NCBI GenBank assembly: GCA_937948705.1
Contig: CALECF010000071.1
Span: forward strand, 1 to 31,012
Reading direction: 5' to 3'
DNA from: an uncultured Anaerosolibacter sp.
GTDB taxonomy: Bacteria; Bacillota_A; Clostridia; Peptostreptococcales; Thermotaleaceae
Length of the DNA stretch: 31,012 nt
The position numbers were made by a program, and so were the translations under genes. Numbering within the stretch: the stretch's first letter is position 1; each line of letters begins with the position of its first letter. Of the stretch, positions 1 through 7,756 are shown one piece after another. The notes beneath the pieces were generated by a model, which saw nothing but the letters and a program-made list of their open reading frames with translations, was not told the DNA's origin and did not search any database.

Positions 1-1
1 C

Positions 2-250
2 CCAGAAGAGATTCGCAAAAAAATCATAGGCGATGAAGAAGTCATTACCTGCAGACCAGCAGATTTAATCCCGCCACAATTGGATAATTTCCGAAATGAA
101 ATGAAGGAATACCTTGAGCAGGAGGAAGATGTCCTATCCTACGCATTATTCCCGCCAGTGGCAGTAGAATTTTTCAAACATCGTCAAGCTCAAAAGTATA
201 AGATTGATAGCGCCTATGTAGATAAGGATCAAAAGACTTATCCTGTATAA
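2..250 (+). CDS. Oxaloacetate decarboxylase / pyruvate carboxylase alpha subunit, C-terminal end (partial)
   Basis: The 5' part lies outside the window; 82 codons are visible, ending in TAA. The residues read PEEIRKKIIGDEEVITCRPA and then a stretch ending QAQKYKIDSAYVDKDQKTYPV with small spacing. The 'GDEE-x-ITCRPADL' and 'EEDVLSYALFP-VA--FF--RQ' signatures are typical of the C-terminal region of the carboxyltransferase subunit (OadA/PycB type). That subunit transfers carboxyl from oxaloacetate to biotin, or the reverse. No biotinyl domain follows before the stop, so biotin must sit on a separate subunit. The family call is from recognition of this tail. Which enzyme of the family it is cannot be settled from 82 residues. 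A hairpin terminator follows directly. Confidence 0.8.
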   Translation, partial: PEEIRKKIIGDEEVITCRPADLIPPQLDNFRNEMKEYLEQEEDVLSYALFPPVAVEFFKHRQAQKYKIDSAYVDKDQKTYPV

Positions 251-259
251 GTACCTTGT

Positions 260-287
260 AAAAGCTCCTATGAGGAGCTTTTATATT
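260..287 (+). terminator. Rho-independent terminator after the carboxyltransferase gene
   Basis: A 9-bp perfect stem (AAAAGCTCC, 260-268, with GGAGCTTTT, 274-282) closes a 5-nt loop and runs into a T-rich tail. It is near-symmetrical in A/T tracts, so it could also serve the leftward gene whose stop codon is at 293-295. Confidence 0.8.
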
Positions 288-292
288 ATGTC

Positions 293-931
293 TTAGCATT
301 GATGATGTAAGTAAACAATATTCGGCCTATTGCTAATATATTTGAGCACCTTTACAGTACTTTTGTCTTCGATAGGCAGCCCACACTTTAGGCATCTGTA
401 TCGAGATTTTGGCAACTCCTTATAGCTGGTATCTACAGATAGACATCCATATTTTTTCCAACTCTTCCATCCAGTTTTACATAAAGGATACCGATTATCG
501 TAGTCAGCATAAACCCATCTTAACAATCGGTGGAAGTGAAAGGGATATTTGGTATAATTTATGAATTGCTTAGGGAGTCCTAGCTCTATAGTATAGGACT
601 CGAAGGTTGCCTCTACAGATGTTTGCAATGGATCCTCTATTGAAGTACTCGTAAAATTATAACCTTGCTCCTTTAACCATACTCTTACTCTATCAAACAT
701 ATATCCTCTACATATTTCAATGGTTTCCTCTTTTGTAACTGCCAAGTTATCTAATAACTTTTTAGTTATTTCTACAGCATGATCGAGGTAGATTTTATTA
801 TCAAAAATATCAGGTCTATATAATTCTATAGGAATAATTTCATGATAATATTCTTTTGTCTCTTTTCTCATCGCTCCTATGCAGGTTCCACCAATTAAAC
901 TGCCGCTTCCTGAGTCGTCAATTTGAATCAA
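293..931 (-). CDS. Conserved protein of unknown function, possible RNase H-like fold with C-terminal zinc-binding Cys pairs
   Basis: The product is about 212 aa. The longest reading starts at a GTG (940), but that GTG is part of the Shine-Dalgarno sequence AGGAG. A TTG at 931 sits 7 nt after AGGAG and is preferred, giving an N-terminus of IQIDDSGSGSLIGG after the initiator. The protein opens with a hydrophobic strand ending in two aspartates and a glycine-rich turn, followed by 'YLDHAVEITKKLLDNL' and 'CRGYMFDRVRVWL'. This resembles conserved hypothetical proteins of clostridia and archaea that look RNase H-like, a resemblance recalled by eye. The C-terminus has CLKC and ends HHQC, which could bind a metal. 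It is transcribed against both neighbours and forms a single-gene unit diverging from surE. No function is assigned. Confidence 0.7.
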   Translation of the reverse strand: MIQIDDSGSGSLIGGTCIGAMRKETKEYYHEIIPIELYRPDIFDNKIYLDHAVEITKKLLDNLAVTKEETIEICRGYMFDRVRVWLKEQGYNFTSTSIEDPLQTSVEATFESYTIELGLPKQFINYTKYPFHFHRLLRWVYADYDNRYPLCKTGWKSWKKYGCLSVDTSYKELPKSRYRCLKCGLPIEDKSTVKVLKYISNRPNIVYLHHQC

Positions 932-1039
932 AATTATCACTCCTATAATCGTTTTAAAAATAAGTAATATTAGTATTTCTTTTATGATACATTACTATTA
1001 ATGACATATTATTGCTTTTATTTGAAGGAGGTAAATCTA

Positions 1040-1804
1040 TTGAGAATTTTAGTCACTAACGATGATGGTATTTATGCGGAAGGGATTTACAAATTAGCAT
1101 CTGCCCTAGAAAAAATAGGGGAGGTATGGGTTGTTGCACCAGACCGACAGAGAAGTGCTACTGGTCATGCAATCACAATGCATGATCCTTTACGTGCTGA
1201 AAAAGTAAACTTATTTGATAAATCTTTTCATGCATGGTCTATCAATGGGACACCCACCGACTGTGTGAAACTTGCCATAGAGGCCTTAATGGACAAGAAA
1301 CCCGATATTGTATTTTCCGGGATTAACAAAGGGCCTAATCTCGGCACCGATGTTCTGTATTCGGGTACAGTATCAGCTGCTATCGAAGGTGCTATTTTAG
1401 GTATACCCTCTGTTGCTGTTTCCTTAGCTGATCATGAAAATGTAAATTACGATTATGCAGCTGATTTCTGTGCTTCTATTGTTGAAAAAGTTCTAAATAC
1501 CCCCCTTCCTCCGGATACATTGTTAAACATCAATGTTCCAAATTGCCCAAGGGAAGAGTTGAATGGCGTTAAGGCGACAACCCTTGGTGTCCGTAAGTAT
1601 AAAAACGCCTTTATAGAACGAATTGATCCTAGAGGTCAAGTGTATTATTGGTTAGGTGGAGAGATTATTGATCATAATAATGAAGAAGGTACTGACATCC
1701 ATAGTATACAGAATAACTATATTTCTATTACTCCTATTCATTTTGATTTAACGAAATTTGATTTGGTTGAAAAAGTTAATCACTGGAACATAGAATTGGC
1801 ATGA
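1040..1804 (+). CDS. surE: 5'/3'-nucleotidase SurE
   Basis: This is a metal-dependent nucleoside monophosphate phosphatase of the SurE family, cytosolic and linked to stationary-phase survival. The start is TTG at 1040, 8 nt after GGAGG (1027-1031). An in-frame ATG at 1001 lies upstream of the ribosome binding site and would add 13 unlikely residues. From the TTG the protein is 254 aa, the usual family length. The metal ligands fall where the family has them: D8 and D9 in VTNDDG, S39 in RQRSATG, and N95 in SGINKGPNLG. GTPTDCV and YSGTVSAAIEGA are further family signatures. The gene stands alone, and its stop codon lies at the edge of a terminator stem. Confidence 0.96.
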   Translation: MRILVTNDDGIYAEGIYKLASALEKIGEVWVVAPDRQRSATGHAITMHDPLRAEKVNLFDKSFHAWSINGTPTDCVKLAIEALMDKKPDIVFSGINKGPNLGTDVLYSGTVSAAIEGAILGIPSVAVSLADHENVNYDYAADFCASIVEKVLNTPLPPDTLLNINVPNCPREELNGVKATTLGVRKYKNAFIERIDPRGQVYYWLGGEIIDHNNEEGTDIHSIQNNYISITPIHFDLTKFDLVEKVNHWNIELA

Positions 1805-1828
1805 TCATCCTATGCCAATTTTTTATTT
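1794..1828 (+). terminator. Rho-independent terminator of surE
   Basis: A perfect 9-bp stem (AATTGGCAT 1794-1802 and ATGCCAATT 1812-1820) is followed by a T tract. The surE stop codon (1802-1804) begins inside the stem. Confidence 0.88.
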
Positions 1829-1927
1829 AATATCAAATATTTTTCCTATATGTATAAGGGTATACCGTTATAATTATAGACATGAATGCTAACCTTCATG
1901 CATGGAATTTGAAAGAATACTTGCATC

Positions 1928-1955
1928 ATTTCATATTTTTATAAAAATATGAAAT
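1928..1955. promoter_or_regulatory. Perfect 28-bp palindrome upstream of the kor promoter, candidate operator
   Basis: Each 14-nt half reads ATTTCATATTTTTA and is exactly repeated on the opposite strand, with no loop and no mismatch. The palindrome ends 5 bp before the proposed -35 element (1961-1966). It is AT-only except for one C/G pair per arm and has no T tract of its own, so an operator fits better than a terminator. The regulator is unknown. The MurR/RpiR-type gene at 4772 is the nearest candidate (inference). Confidence 0.5.
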
Positions 1956-1960
1956 ATTAA

Positions 1961-1989
1961 TTGCAAATTTAACACATCTTTGATATTAT
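1961..1989 (+). promoter_or_regulatory. Candidate sigma-A promoter of the korDABC operon
   Basis: TTGCAA (1961-1966) and TATTAT (1984-1989) are separated by exactly 17 nt. Transcription would start near 1996, about 36 nt before the korD start codon. A longer-range alternative is the TATAAT at 1869-1874, which lacks a good -35 element. Confidence 0.65.
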
Positions 1990-2031
1990 GGGATTGAAAA
2001 GAAGATCTATTTGTGAAGGGAGCTAACAAGT

Positions 2032-2250
2032 ATGGGAAACCAGAAAGAAAATCTTACTCTAAAGATAAAAAAAGATTGGTGTAAGGGCTGTGGCATTTGT
2101 GTGGCGTTTTGTCCAAAGCAAGTACTTGATCTAAAGGACGATAAAATAGAGATCGTAGATATGGAAAAGTGCATCAAATGTGGTTTATGCGAATTACGTT
2201 GTCCTGACTTTGCAATATATTTGGGAGGTAACGAGGATGAAAAAAAATAA
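2032..2250 (+). CDS. korD: 2-oxoacid:ferredoxin oxidoreductase delta subunit (2x[4Fe-4S] ferredoxin)
   Basis: This 72-aa ferredoxin-like subunit carries two complete [4Fe-4S] motifs, CKGCGICVAFCP and CIKCGLCELRCP. It passes electrons from the catalytic subunits to free ferredoxin. The start is ATG, 9 nt after GAAGGGAG (2015-2022). It is the first gene of a four-gene operon in the order delta, alpha, beta, gamma. The next gene overlaps it by 14 nt, which implies translational coupling. The separate small subunit is typical of four-subunit 2-oxoglutarate or branched 2-oxoacid oxidoreductases. Confidence 0.92.
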   Translation: MGNQKENLTLKIKKDWCKGCGICVAFCPKQVLDLKDDKIEIVDMEKCIKCGLCELRCPDFAIYLGGNEDEKK

Positions 2251-3376
2251 TATTAAATTAATGCAAGGTAATGAAGCATGTGTGGAAGGTGCTATAGCAG
2301 CGGGTATGAAGTTCTATGCGGGCTATCCAATTACGCCATCTACAGAAATCGCAGAAGGTTCTGCGCAAAGGCTGCCAATGGTAGGCGGTAAGTTTATTCA
2401 AATGGAAGATGAAATTGCGGGTATGGCTACAGCCATCGGTGGTTCCTTAGCTGGTTTAAAGTCAATGACAGCTACAAGTGGACCAGGTTTCTCTTTAAAG
2501 CAGGAGAATATTGGCTATGCTGCATTGGCAGAAATTCCTGTAGTTATTGTGGATGTGCAAAGAAGCGGACCTAGTACTGGATTGCCTACGGCGCCATCTC
2601 AAGGTGATATTATGCAAGCCAAATGGGGTACCCATGGAGACCATCCAGTCATTGCATTATGTCCATCTTCAGTTAAAGAAACATTCGACCTAACTATCCG
2701 CTGCTTTAACTTAGCAGAAAAATATAGAATGCCTGTGTTCTTGATGCTTGATGAGGTCATCGGCCATATGAGAGAAAAAATTGAGATTCCTGATGCCAGT
2801 GAAATAGAAATTATTGATAGATTAAAACCAACTCCAGGGGATGAGAACTATTTGCCCTATAAAGTAGAGGAAGGTCAAATCGTACCTGCTATGGCTGCCT
2901 ATGGTGATGGATATAGATTTCACGTAACTGGTCTTATTCATGATGAGAGCGGTTTCCCTAGCAACAGTACAGAAGTTGCCCAAACCCTTATGACACGAAT
3001 TATGAAAAAGATTGAGGATAATGTTGAAGATATTATTACTTATGAAGAAACAAACATAGATGATGCTGACGTCATTCTATTATCATATGGGGGAACAGCT
3101 CGTTCTGCAAATAGTGCCATGAAGAAAGCCAGAGAGATGGGATTAAAAGTTGGCCTATTCAGACCAATAACGATTTGGCCTTTCCCTGAAAAACGGTTAA
3201 AAGAGATTGCTAAAAACGCAAAGTCTATAATTGTGGCTGAAATGAACTATGGTCAACTTGTTTTAGAAGTTGAAAGGGTAGTGAAAGATGCTGCTGATAT
3301 CTATCATGTTGGCAAAATAAATGGTGAAGTTATTTCTCCTGATGAAATATTGTCTAAAATAAAGGAGGTAATATAA
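2237..3376 (+). CDS. korA: 2-oxoacid:ferredoxin oxidoreductase alpha subunit
   Basis: The 379-aa product begins MKKNNIKLMQGNEACVEGAI at the ATG at 2237, 8 nt after GGGAGG (2223-2228). The longer in-frame start at 2180 lies inside korD and has no ribosome binding site. GYPITPSTEIAE and the ATSGPGFSLKQENIGYA block are hallmarks of the pyrimidine-binding alpha subunit in this family. The C-terminal part ('ADVILLSYGGTARSA') matches the domain II transketolase-like segment. With the beta subunit it forms the thiamine diphosphate site that decarboxylates a 2-oxoacid to its acyl-CoA. The substrate (2-oxoglutarate or a branched-chain oxoacid) cannot be told from sequence alone. Confidence 0.93.
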   Translation: MKKNNIKLMQGNEACVEGAIAAGMKFYAGYPITPSTEIAEGSAQRLPMVGGKFIQMEDEIAGMATAIGGSLAGLKSMTATSGPGFSLKQENIGYAALAEIPVVIVDVQRSGPSTGLPTAPSQGDIMQAKWGTHGDHPVIALCPSSVKETFDLTIRCFNLAEKYRMPVFLMLDEVIGHMREKIEIPDASEIEIIDRLKPTPGDENYLPYKVEEGQIVPAMAAYGDGYRFHVTGLIHDESGFPSNSTEVAQTLMTRIMKKIEDNVEDIITYEETNIDDADVILLSYGGTARSANSAMKKAREMGLKVGLFRPITIWPFPEKRLKEIAKNAKSIIVAEMNYGQLVLEVERVVKDAADIYHVGKINGEVISPDEILSKIKEVI

Positions 3377-3377
3377 A

Positions 3378-4199
3378 GTGTCAAGCCAATTAGTACAACA
3401 ATATTATAGAGCAGATAAACTGCCTCATATTTGGTGTCCTGGATGTGGACATGGAATATTAATGCGATCCGTATCCCAAGCTATTCATAATTTAGGTTTA
3501 GATAAAGATAAGGTGTGTATTGTTTCTGGTATCGGATGTTCTTCTAGAGCACCTGGATATATGGATTTTAATACCCTGCACACTACCCATGGTAGAGCAT
3601 TAGCTTTTGCTACAGGTGTAAAGATGGCAAGACCAGAGCTTGAAGTTATTGTAGTAACAGGAGATGGGGATGCTTCCGCAATCGGTGGTAATCATTTAAT
3701 CCATGCTGCCAGAAGAAATATCAATATCACTACGATCGTGTTCAATAATAACGTATATGGTATGACAGGAGGCCAATACTCTCCAACAACGCCTACTGGG
3801 GATCTAGGAACGACTGCCCCTTACGGAAATATTGATAAAAGTTTTGATATTGCTGCGTTAGCTGGTGCCGCAGGAGCTACTTATACGGCAAGAGGAACTG
3901 CATACCATGCCCAGCCGTTAATTAAGCTTGTTGAAAATGCTATTCAGAATAAGGGATTTTCATTAATAGACGCTATCAGTATTTGTCCTACCTACTACGG
4001 AAGAAAAAATAAAAAGGGCAGCGCTGTAGATATGATGACCTGGTTAAAGGATCATGCCATCGATGTAAAAGTAGCACAAAAACTTCCTCCTGAAAAATTA
4101 GAAGGTAAATTTTTAATCGGTGAACTTAAAAATGTTACTGAGCCTGAATACACAGAAGAGTATCAGAAAATCATTGAAAGATTTCAAAAGGAGAGATAG
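3378..4199 (+). CDS. korB: 2-oxoacid:ferredoxin oxidoreductase beta subunit (thiamine diphosphate-binding)
   Basis: The product is 273 aa and starts at GTG 3378, 9 nt after GGAGG (3364-3368) and directly after the korA stop. IWCPGCGHG near residue 20, the second Cys in SGIGCSSR and a later CPTYYG supply conserved cysteines. GDGDASAIGGNH and NNNVYGMTGGQYSPTTP form the Mg2+/thiamine diphosphate motif. TTHGRALAFATGVKMA is characteristic of KorB-type proteins. It catalyses CoA-dependent oxidative decarboxylation with the alpha subunit. The family is clear; the exact substrate remains open. Confidence 0.93.
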   Translation: MSSQLVQQYYRADKLPHIWCPGCGHGILMRSVSQAIHNLGLDKDKVCIVSGIGCSSRAPGYMDFNTLHTTHGRALAFATGVKMARPELEVIVVTGDGDASAIGGNHLIHAARRNINITTIVFNNNVYGMTGGQYSPTTPTGDLGTTAPYGNIDKSFDIAALAGAAGATYTARGTAYHAQPLIKLVENAIQNKGFSLIDAISICPTYYGRKNKKGSAVDMMTWLKDHAIDVKVAQKLPPEKLEGKFLIGELKNVTEPEYTEEYQKIIERFQKER

Positions 4200-4200
4200 T

Positions 4201-4740
4201 ATGGGAAATCAAATAGAAATAAGATTAACTGGTTCTGGTGGACAGGGACTCATTCTAGGTGGTATAATACTTGCTGAGGCTGCACTTTTAGACGGCAAAA
4301 CTGCCATTCAGTCCCAATCCTATGGCCCTGAAGCTAGAGGCGGTGCCAGTAAAGCTGAAGTTATTATCAGTCAAGAAGAGATTGATTATCCTAAGGTAGG
4401 CAGTGCAGATTTACTATTGGCTCTAACTCAGATTGCATGTGACAAGTATGCGGATTCTGTAAAGGAGGATGGCATTTTATTGGTAGATAGCACCGTTACA
4501 CTACCCCAGGGCATCAAAGCTGGTAAAATTGTTCAAGTTCCAATACTTCAGACGGCTTCAGATGTTGTTGGAAAATCAATGGTAGCTAATATTGTTGCCA
4601 TTGGAGCGATTCAGCAGTTGCTTGAGAGTGTGACAAAGGACTCCTTAGAGGCTGCTGTGTTAAAAAGAGTACCAAAGGGGACAGAAGAGCTAAATCGTAA
4701 GGCATTAGCAGAAGGCTATAAAATGGTTGAGCAATTTTAA
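4201..4740 (+). CDS. korC: 2-oxoacid:ferredoxin oxidoreductase gamma subunit
   Basis: The protein is 179 aa and starts MGNQIEIRLTGSGGQGLILGG at the ATG at 4201, just after AAGGAG and one nt past the korB stop. The upstream in-frame start at 4120 lies within korB and is not supported. GSGGQG near the N-terminus and SYGPEARGGASKAEVIIS are the classic gamma-subunit signatures. The subunit completes the heterotetramer with the three preceding genes. It ends 31 nt before the RpiR-type regulator, with no terminator between, so the regulator is probably on the same transcript. Confidence 0.93.
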   Translation: MGNQIEIRLTGSGGQGLILGGIILAEAALLDGKTAIQSQSYGPEARGGASKAEVIISQEEIDYPKVGSADLLLALTQIACDKYADSVKEDGILLVDSTVTLPQGIKAGKIVQVPILQTASDVVGKSMVANIVAIGAIQQLLESVTKDSLEAAVLKRVPKGTEELNRKALAEGYKMVEQF

Positions 4741-4771
4741 CTGATGATTATGATCAAAAGGGGCAATCCGT

Positions 4772-5644
4772 ATGAGCGATGATGTTAAGGATCTTATTAA
4801 AACGATACAGAAAAGTTATCCAAGACTAAGTAAAGGACAAAAACTGATCGCTGAATTTATTACCAAAAATTATGATAAGGCTGCTTTTATGACCGCAAGC
4901 AAATTAGGTAATAAGGTAGGTGTCAGTGAATCGACGGTTGTTCGATTTGCCAATGCCCTTGGATATGATGGGTACCCGAAACTACAAAAAGAATTACAGG
5001 AACTAATCAAAACAAAGCTTACAACAGTTCAGCGACTAGAAATGTCCAAGGATTATACCAATGAAGGTGCTTTACTAAAAAAAGTGCTTAAGGCTGATAT
5101 GGATAATATTCGAGCTACCATTGAGGAAATGGATTACGAAGTTTTTCAGAGCGTAGTCGATTGTATTTTTAATGCAAAACGAGTTTATATCATTGGTCTA
5201 AGAAGTTCTACTGCCTTGGCTGAGTATTTAGGTTTTTATTTAAACCTTATCCTTGATAACGTAAGAATTGTAACTTCTGGTGTTAGTGATGTATTTGAAC
5301 AAATGCTTAGAGTTGGAAAAGAAGATCTTGTCATTGGCATTAGTTTTCCTAGGTACTCATCAACAACCCTTGATGCACTTCTGTATACAAAGGAACAAGG
5401 TGCTCTTGTGGTTGGCATCACAGATAGCCAAGTATCGCCTATTACATCAATCGCTGATTATACTTTGACTGCTAGGAGCAATATGGCTTCCTTCGTAGAT
5501 TCATTGGTTGCACCCTTAAGTCTTATTAATGCTTTAGTTGTTGCTGTAGGAATGCGGGAAAAAGAAGAGATCAGCAGCACTTTTGATAAACTTGAACGTA
5601 TATGGGAAAAACATAACGTATATAATAATAAGCATAACATTTAA
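4772..5644 (+). CDS. MurR/RpiR-family transcriptional regulator (HTH + SIS domain)
   Basis: The 290-aa protein starts at ATG 4772, 8 nt after AAAAGGGG. Residues 1-77 form an RpiR-type helix-turn-helix ('MTASKLGNKVGVSESTVVRF'). Residues about 125-260 form a SIS domain ('RVYIIGLRSSTALAEYLGFY', 'GISFPRYSSTT', 'GITDSQVSP'), which in this family binds phosphorylated sugars. Such regulators usually control sugar or amino-sugar use. Its position right after the kor genes suggests that it is co-transcribed with them and may respond to a carbon-flux signal (inference). The palindrome at 1928-1955 is a possible target. The stop codon is part of a long terminator hairpin. Confidence 0.9.
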   Translation: MSDDVKDLIKTIQKSYPRLSKGQKLIAEFITKNYDKAAFMTASKLGNKVGVSESTVVRFANALGYDGYPKLQKELQELIKTKLTTVQRLEMSKDYTNEGALLKKVLKADMDNIRATIEEMDYEVFQSVVDCIFNAKRVYIIGLRSSTALAEYLGFYLNLILDNVRIVTSGVSDVFEQMLRVGKEDLVIGISFPRYSSTTLDALLYTKEQGALVVGITDSQVSPITSIADYTLTARSNMASFVDSLVAPLSLINALVVAVGMREKEEISSTFDKLERIWEKHNVYNNKHNI

Positions 5645-5690
5645 TGAAATAAGCTACGGGCTACTCCGTAGCTTATTTCATTAAATAGCT
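5641..5690 (+). terminator. Long hairpin terminator after the RpiR gene
   Basis: Two perfectly complementary 19-nt arms (5641-5659 and 5666-5684) enclose the 6-nt loop GCTACT. The gene's stop codon (5642-5644) lies in the stem. There is only a weak T tract after it, so termination efficiency is uncertain, but the hairpin is exceptionally stable. Confidence 0.75.
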
Positions 5691-5804
5691 TTTAAAAATA
5701 TGGACTTCTTTTTTTGTTGTATTATCATAAAGAATAATATTCTAACGAATTTCATATTCCTTAGGTTTTATCTAGAAGGATTATGGGAAAAATGTATATA
5801 AAGA

Positions 5805-5833
5805 TTCGTATTCAATGAATTTAATGATATAAT
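5805..5833 (+). promoter_or_regulatory. Candidate extended -10 promoter of the gpm-like to ispH/rpsA operon
   Basis: TATAAT (5828-5833) is preceded by TGA, giving the extended -10 form TGnTATAAT. A weak -35 (TTCGTA, 5805-5810) lies 17 nt upstream. The start codon at 5863 follows after a run of Gs that acts as the ribosome binding site. Confidence 0.6.
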
Positions 5834-5862
5834 AGTCCTGTTATAAAGGGGGGCGTGTTTTC

Positions 5863-6486
5863 ATGACAAAAGTCTATTTAGTACGTCATGGTGAAACAAC
5901 TTGGAATGCCCATTCAAGGGCGCAAGGATCAAAGGATATTGAATTGAGTGACAGAGGAAGGCTACAAGCACAATTGCTTGGGAAACGTTTAGAAAATTAT
6001 CAAGTCGATTATATTTATAGCAGCGATTTAATACGTGCTTATGAAACAGCAACAACTATTGCAGATTTTTTTCATCTTGAAGTGAATCAGATCCCTGGAT
6101 TTAGAGAAATGTCTTTCGGCGAATGGGAAGGCTTAACAAATGATCAAATTAAACAAAAGTATGATTCTCACTTTACAATTTGGCGAAATCAACCCCATGA
6201 GGCACAGATTCCTGGGGGAGAAATGCTATTAGATGTTCAAAAGAGAGGATTACAAGCTCTACATCAATTGGTAAATCAGCATAGAAATAAAAATATACTC
6301 ATTGTATCCCATGGGACTGCTCTAAAAGCAATTTTACTTGGTCTGTTGGACATTGATTTATCGTATTTTTATAAAATTAGACAAGATAACACATGCATCA
6401 ATCTCGTTGAATTTAGAGATTACGGACCTGTTGTTGTGACACTTAATGATACTGCACATATTGAAAATATCGTATATAGAAGGTGA
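5863..6486 (+). CDS. Histidine phosphatase / phosphoglycerate mutase family protein (GpmB/CobC-like)
   Basis: The product is 207 aa. The catalytic motif RHGET is at residues 8-12 with the phospho-accepting H9. R58, E82 and the second histidine H150 (SHGT) complete the expected set. The branch includes cofactor-dependent phosphoglycerate mutases, broad-specificity phosphatases and the cobalamin-pathway phosphatase CobC. No cobalamin genes lie nearby, so a general phosphatase or mutase role is more likely. The gene begins a tightly packed operon, and its stop overlaps the ribosome binding site of the next gene. Substrate specificity cannot be read from the sequence. Confidence 0.88.
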   Translation: MTKVYLVRHGETTWNAHSRAQGSKDIELSDRGRLQAQLLGKRLENYQVDYIYSSDLIRAYETATTIADFFHLEVNQIPGFREMSFGEWEGLTNDQIKQKYDSHFTIWRNQPHEAQIPGGEMLLDVQKRGLQALHQLVNQHRNKNILIVSHGTALKAILLGLLDIDLSYFYKIRQDNTCINLVEFRDYGPVVVTLNDTAHIENIVYRR

Positions 6487-6491
6487 TGTTC

Positions 6492-7718
6492 ATGGAAAAG
6501 GTTGTTGTGATCGGTGGCGGTGCAGCTGGCATGCTTGCGGCAGGAACTGCTGCATCTAGAGGTAAAGAAGTAATCTTATTGGAAAAGAATGAAAAGCTAG
6601 GGAAGAAGATATACATTACTGGAAAGGGTCGCTGTAATATTACCAATACTGGTGATGTTGAAGAATTGCTAAGTAATGTTACAGATAATAAGAATTTCTT
6701 GTATAGTGCTTTTTATAGTTTTTCAAATGAAGATATTGTCCAGTTATTACATACGTATGGAACACCCACAAAGGTAGAGAGGGGAAATAGAGTTTTTCCT
6801 GTCTCTGATAAATCTAGCGATGTGATTAGAGCGTTAACAAGGTTTATGGAGACCCACCATGTTGATATTAGGCTAAATAGTGAAGTAGCAGATATTCTAG
6901 CTGAAAAGGGCACTATTATAGGGGTAAGATTAAAGGACAATTCCATCATTAGCTGTACCAGCGTAATCATCGCAACAGGTGGACTTTCTTATCCAACAAC
7001 AGGTTCTACTGGGGATGGTTATCGGTTTGCTGCGAATGTGGGTCATCATATCACAAATTTGAAGCCTGCCTTGGTCCCCCTAGAGACAGAAGAAGAGTGG
7101 ACCCATGAATTACAAGGTTTATCTCTTAAGAATGTTCGGTTAACGGCCCACCATAATAATAAAGAGGTATTTTCTGAACTAGGGGAAATGATCTTTACCC
7201 ATTTCGGTATTTCAGGTCCCATTGTATTGTCCATGAGTAATTACATCAATAGATTTCTTGAAAAAGGAAAGGTCATGGTAACGCTAGATTTAAAACCAGG
7301 CTTAGATGAGGAAAAGTTGGACAAAAGGATTCAAAAGGACTTCGAGAAGTATTCTAGAAAACAGTTCAAAAATGCCTTGGATGATTTACTCCCAAGTAAA
7401 TTTATTCCTAAAATTATTAACCTTTCAGGAATTTCACCGGAAAAGAATGTACACCAAATCACAAAGGATGAACGTAAACACTTAATCCTTTTGCTCAAGC
7501 ATTTGAAGATTCATATTCTCCGAACTCGACCCATCATAGAAGCAGTTGTCACCGCTGGGGGCATACAAATAAGAGAGATCAATCCTTCTTCTATGGAGTC
7601 AAAGCTAATCAAAGGCTTATTTTTTGCTGGTGAAGTGATTGATGTTTCTGCTCTTACAGGAGGGTATAATCTTCAAATTGCATTTTCAACAGGTTATTTG
7701 GCTGGCATAAATGTATAG
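6492..7718 (+). CDS. NAD(P)/FAD-dependent oxidoreductase of the BaiN/HI0933 (YhiN) family
   Basis: The protein is 408 aa, starting MEKVVVIGGGAAGMLAAG. The ATG at 6492 is preferred because the upstream GTG/ATG (6483-6488) are part of the AAGGTGAT ribosome binding site. GGGAAG near the N-terminus is the FAD-binding dinucleotide fold. KKIYITGKGRCNITN is the family hallmark, and a C-terminal FAD-contact block reads 'FFAGEVIDVSALTGGYNLQIA'. Members are flavoproteins whose physiological substrate is mostly unknown; one characterised group acts on bile-acid intermediates. Nothing here points to that substrate. In many clostridia this gene sits upstream of cmk, as it does here. Confidence 0.9.
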   Translation: MEKVVVIGGGAAGMLAAGTAASRGKEVILLEKNEKLGKKIYITGKGRCNITNTGDVEELLSNVTDNKNFLYSAFYSFSNEDIVQLLHTYGTPTKVERGNRVFPVSDKSSDVIRALTRFMETHHVDIRLNSEVADILAEKGTIIGVRLKDNSIISCTSVIIATGGLSYPTTGSTGDGYRFAANVGHHITNLKPALVPLETEEEWTHELQGLSLKNVRLTAHHNNKEVFSELGEMIFTHFGISGPIVLSMSNYINRFLEKGKVMVTLDLKPGLDEEKLDKRIQKDFEKYSRKQFKNALDDLLPSKFIPKIINLSGISPEKNVHQITKDERKHLILLLKHLKIHILRTRPIIEAVVTAGGIQIREINPSSMESKLIKGLFFAGEVIDVSALTGGYNLQIAFSTGYLAGINV

Positions 7719-7756
7719 ACATCCTATACTATTTTATTTTTTAGAGGTGATTCCAT

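Noticed and set aside
1821..2031. Possible riboswitch or RNA leader before korD
   Set aside because: The proposed promoter leaves only about 36 nt of leader, and the palindrome lies upstream of the start site.
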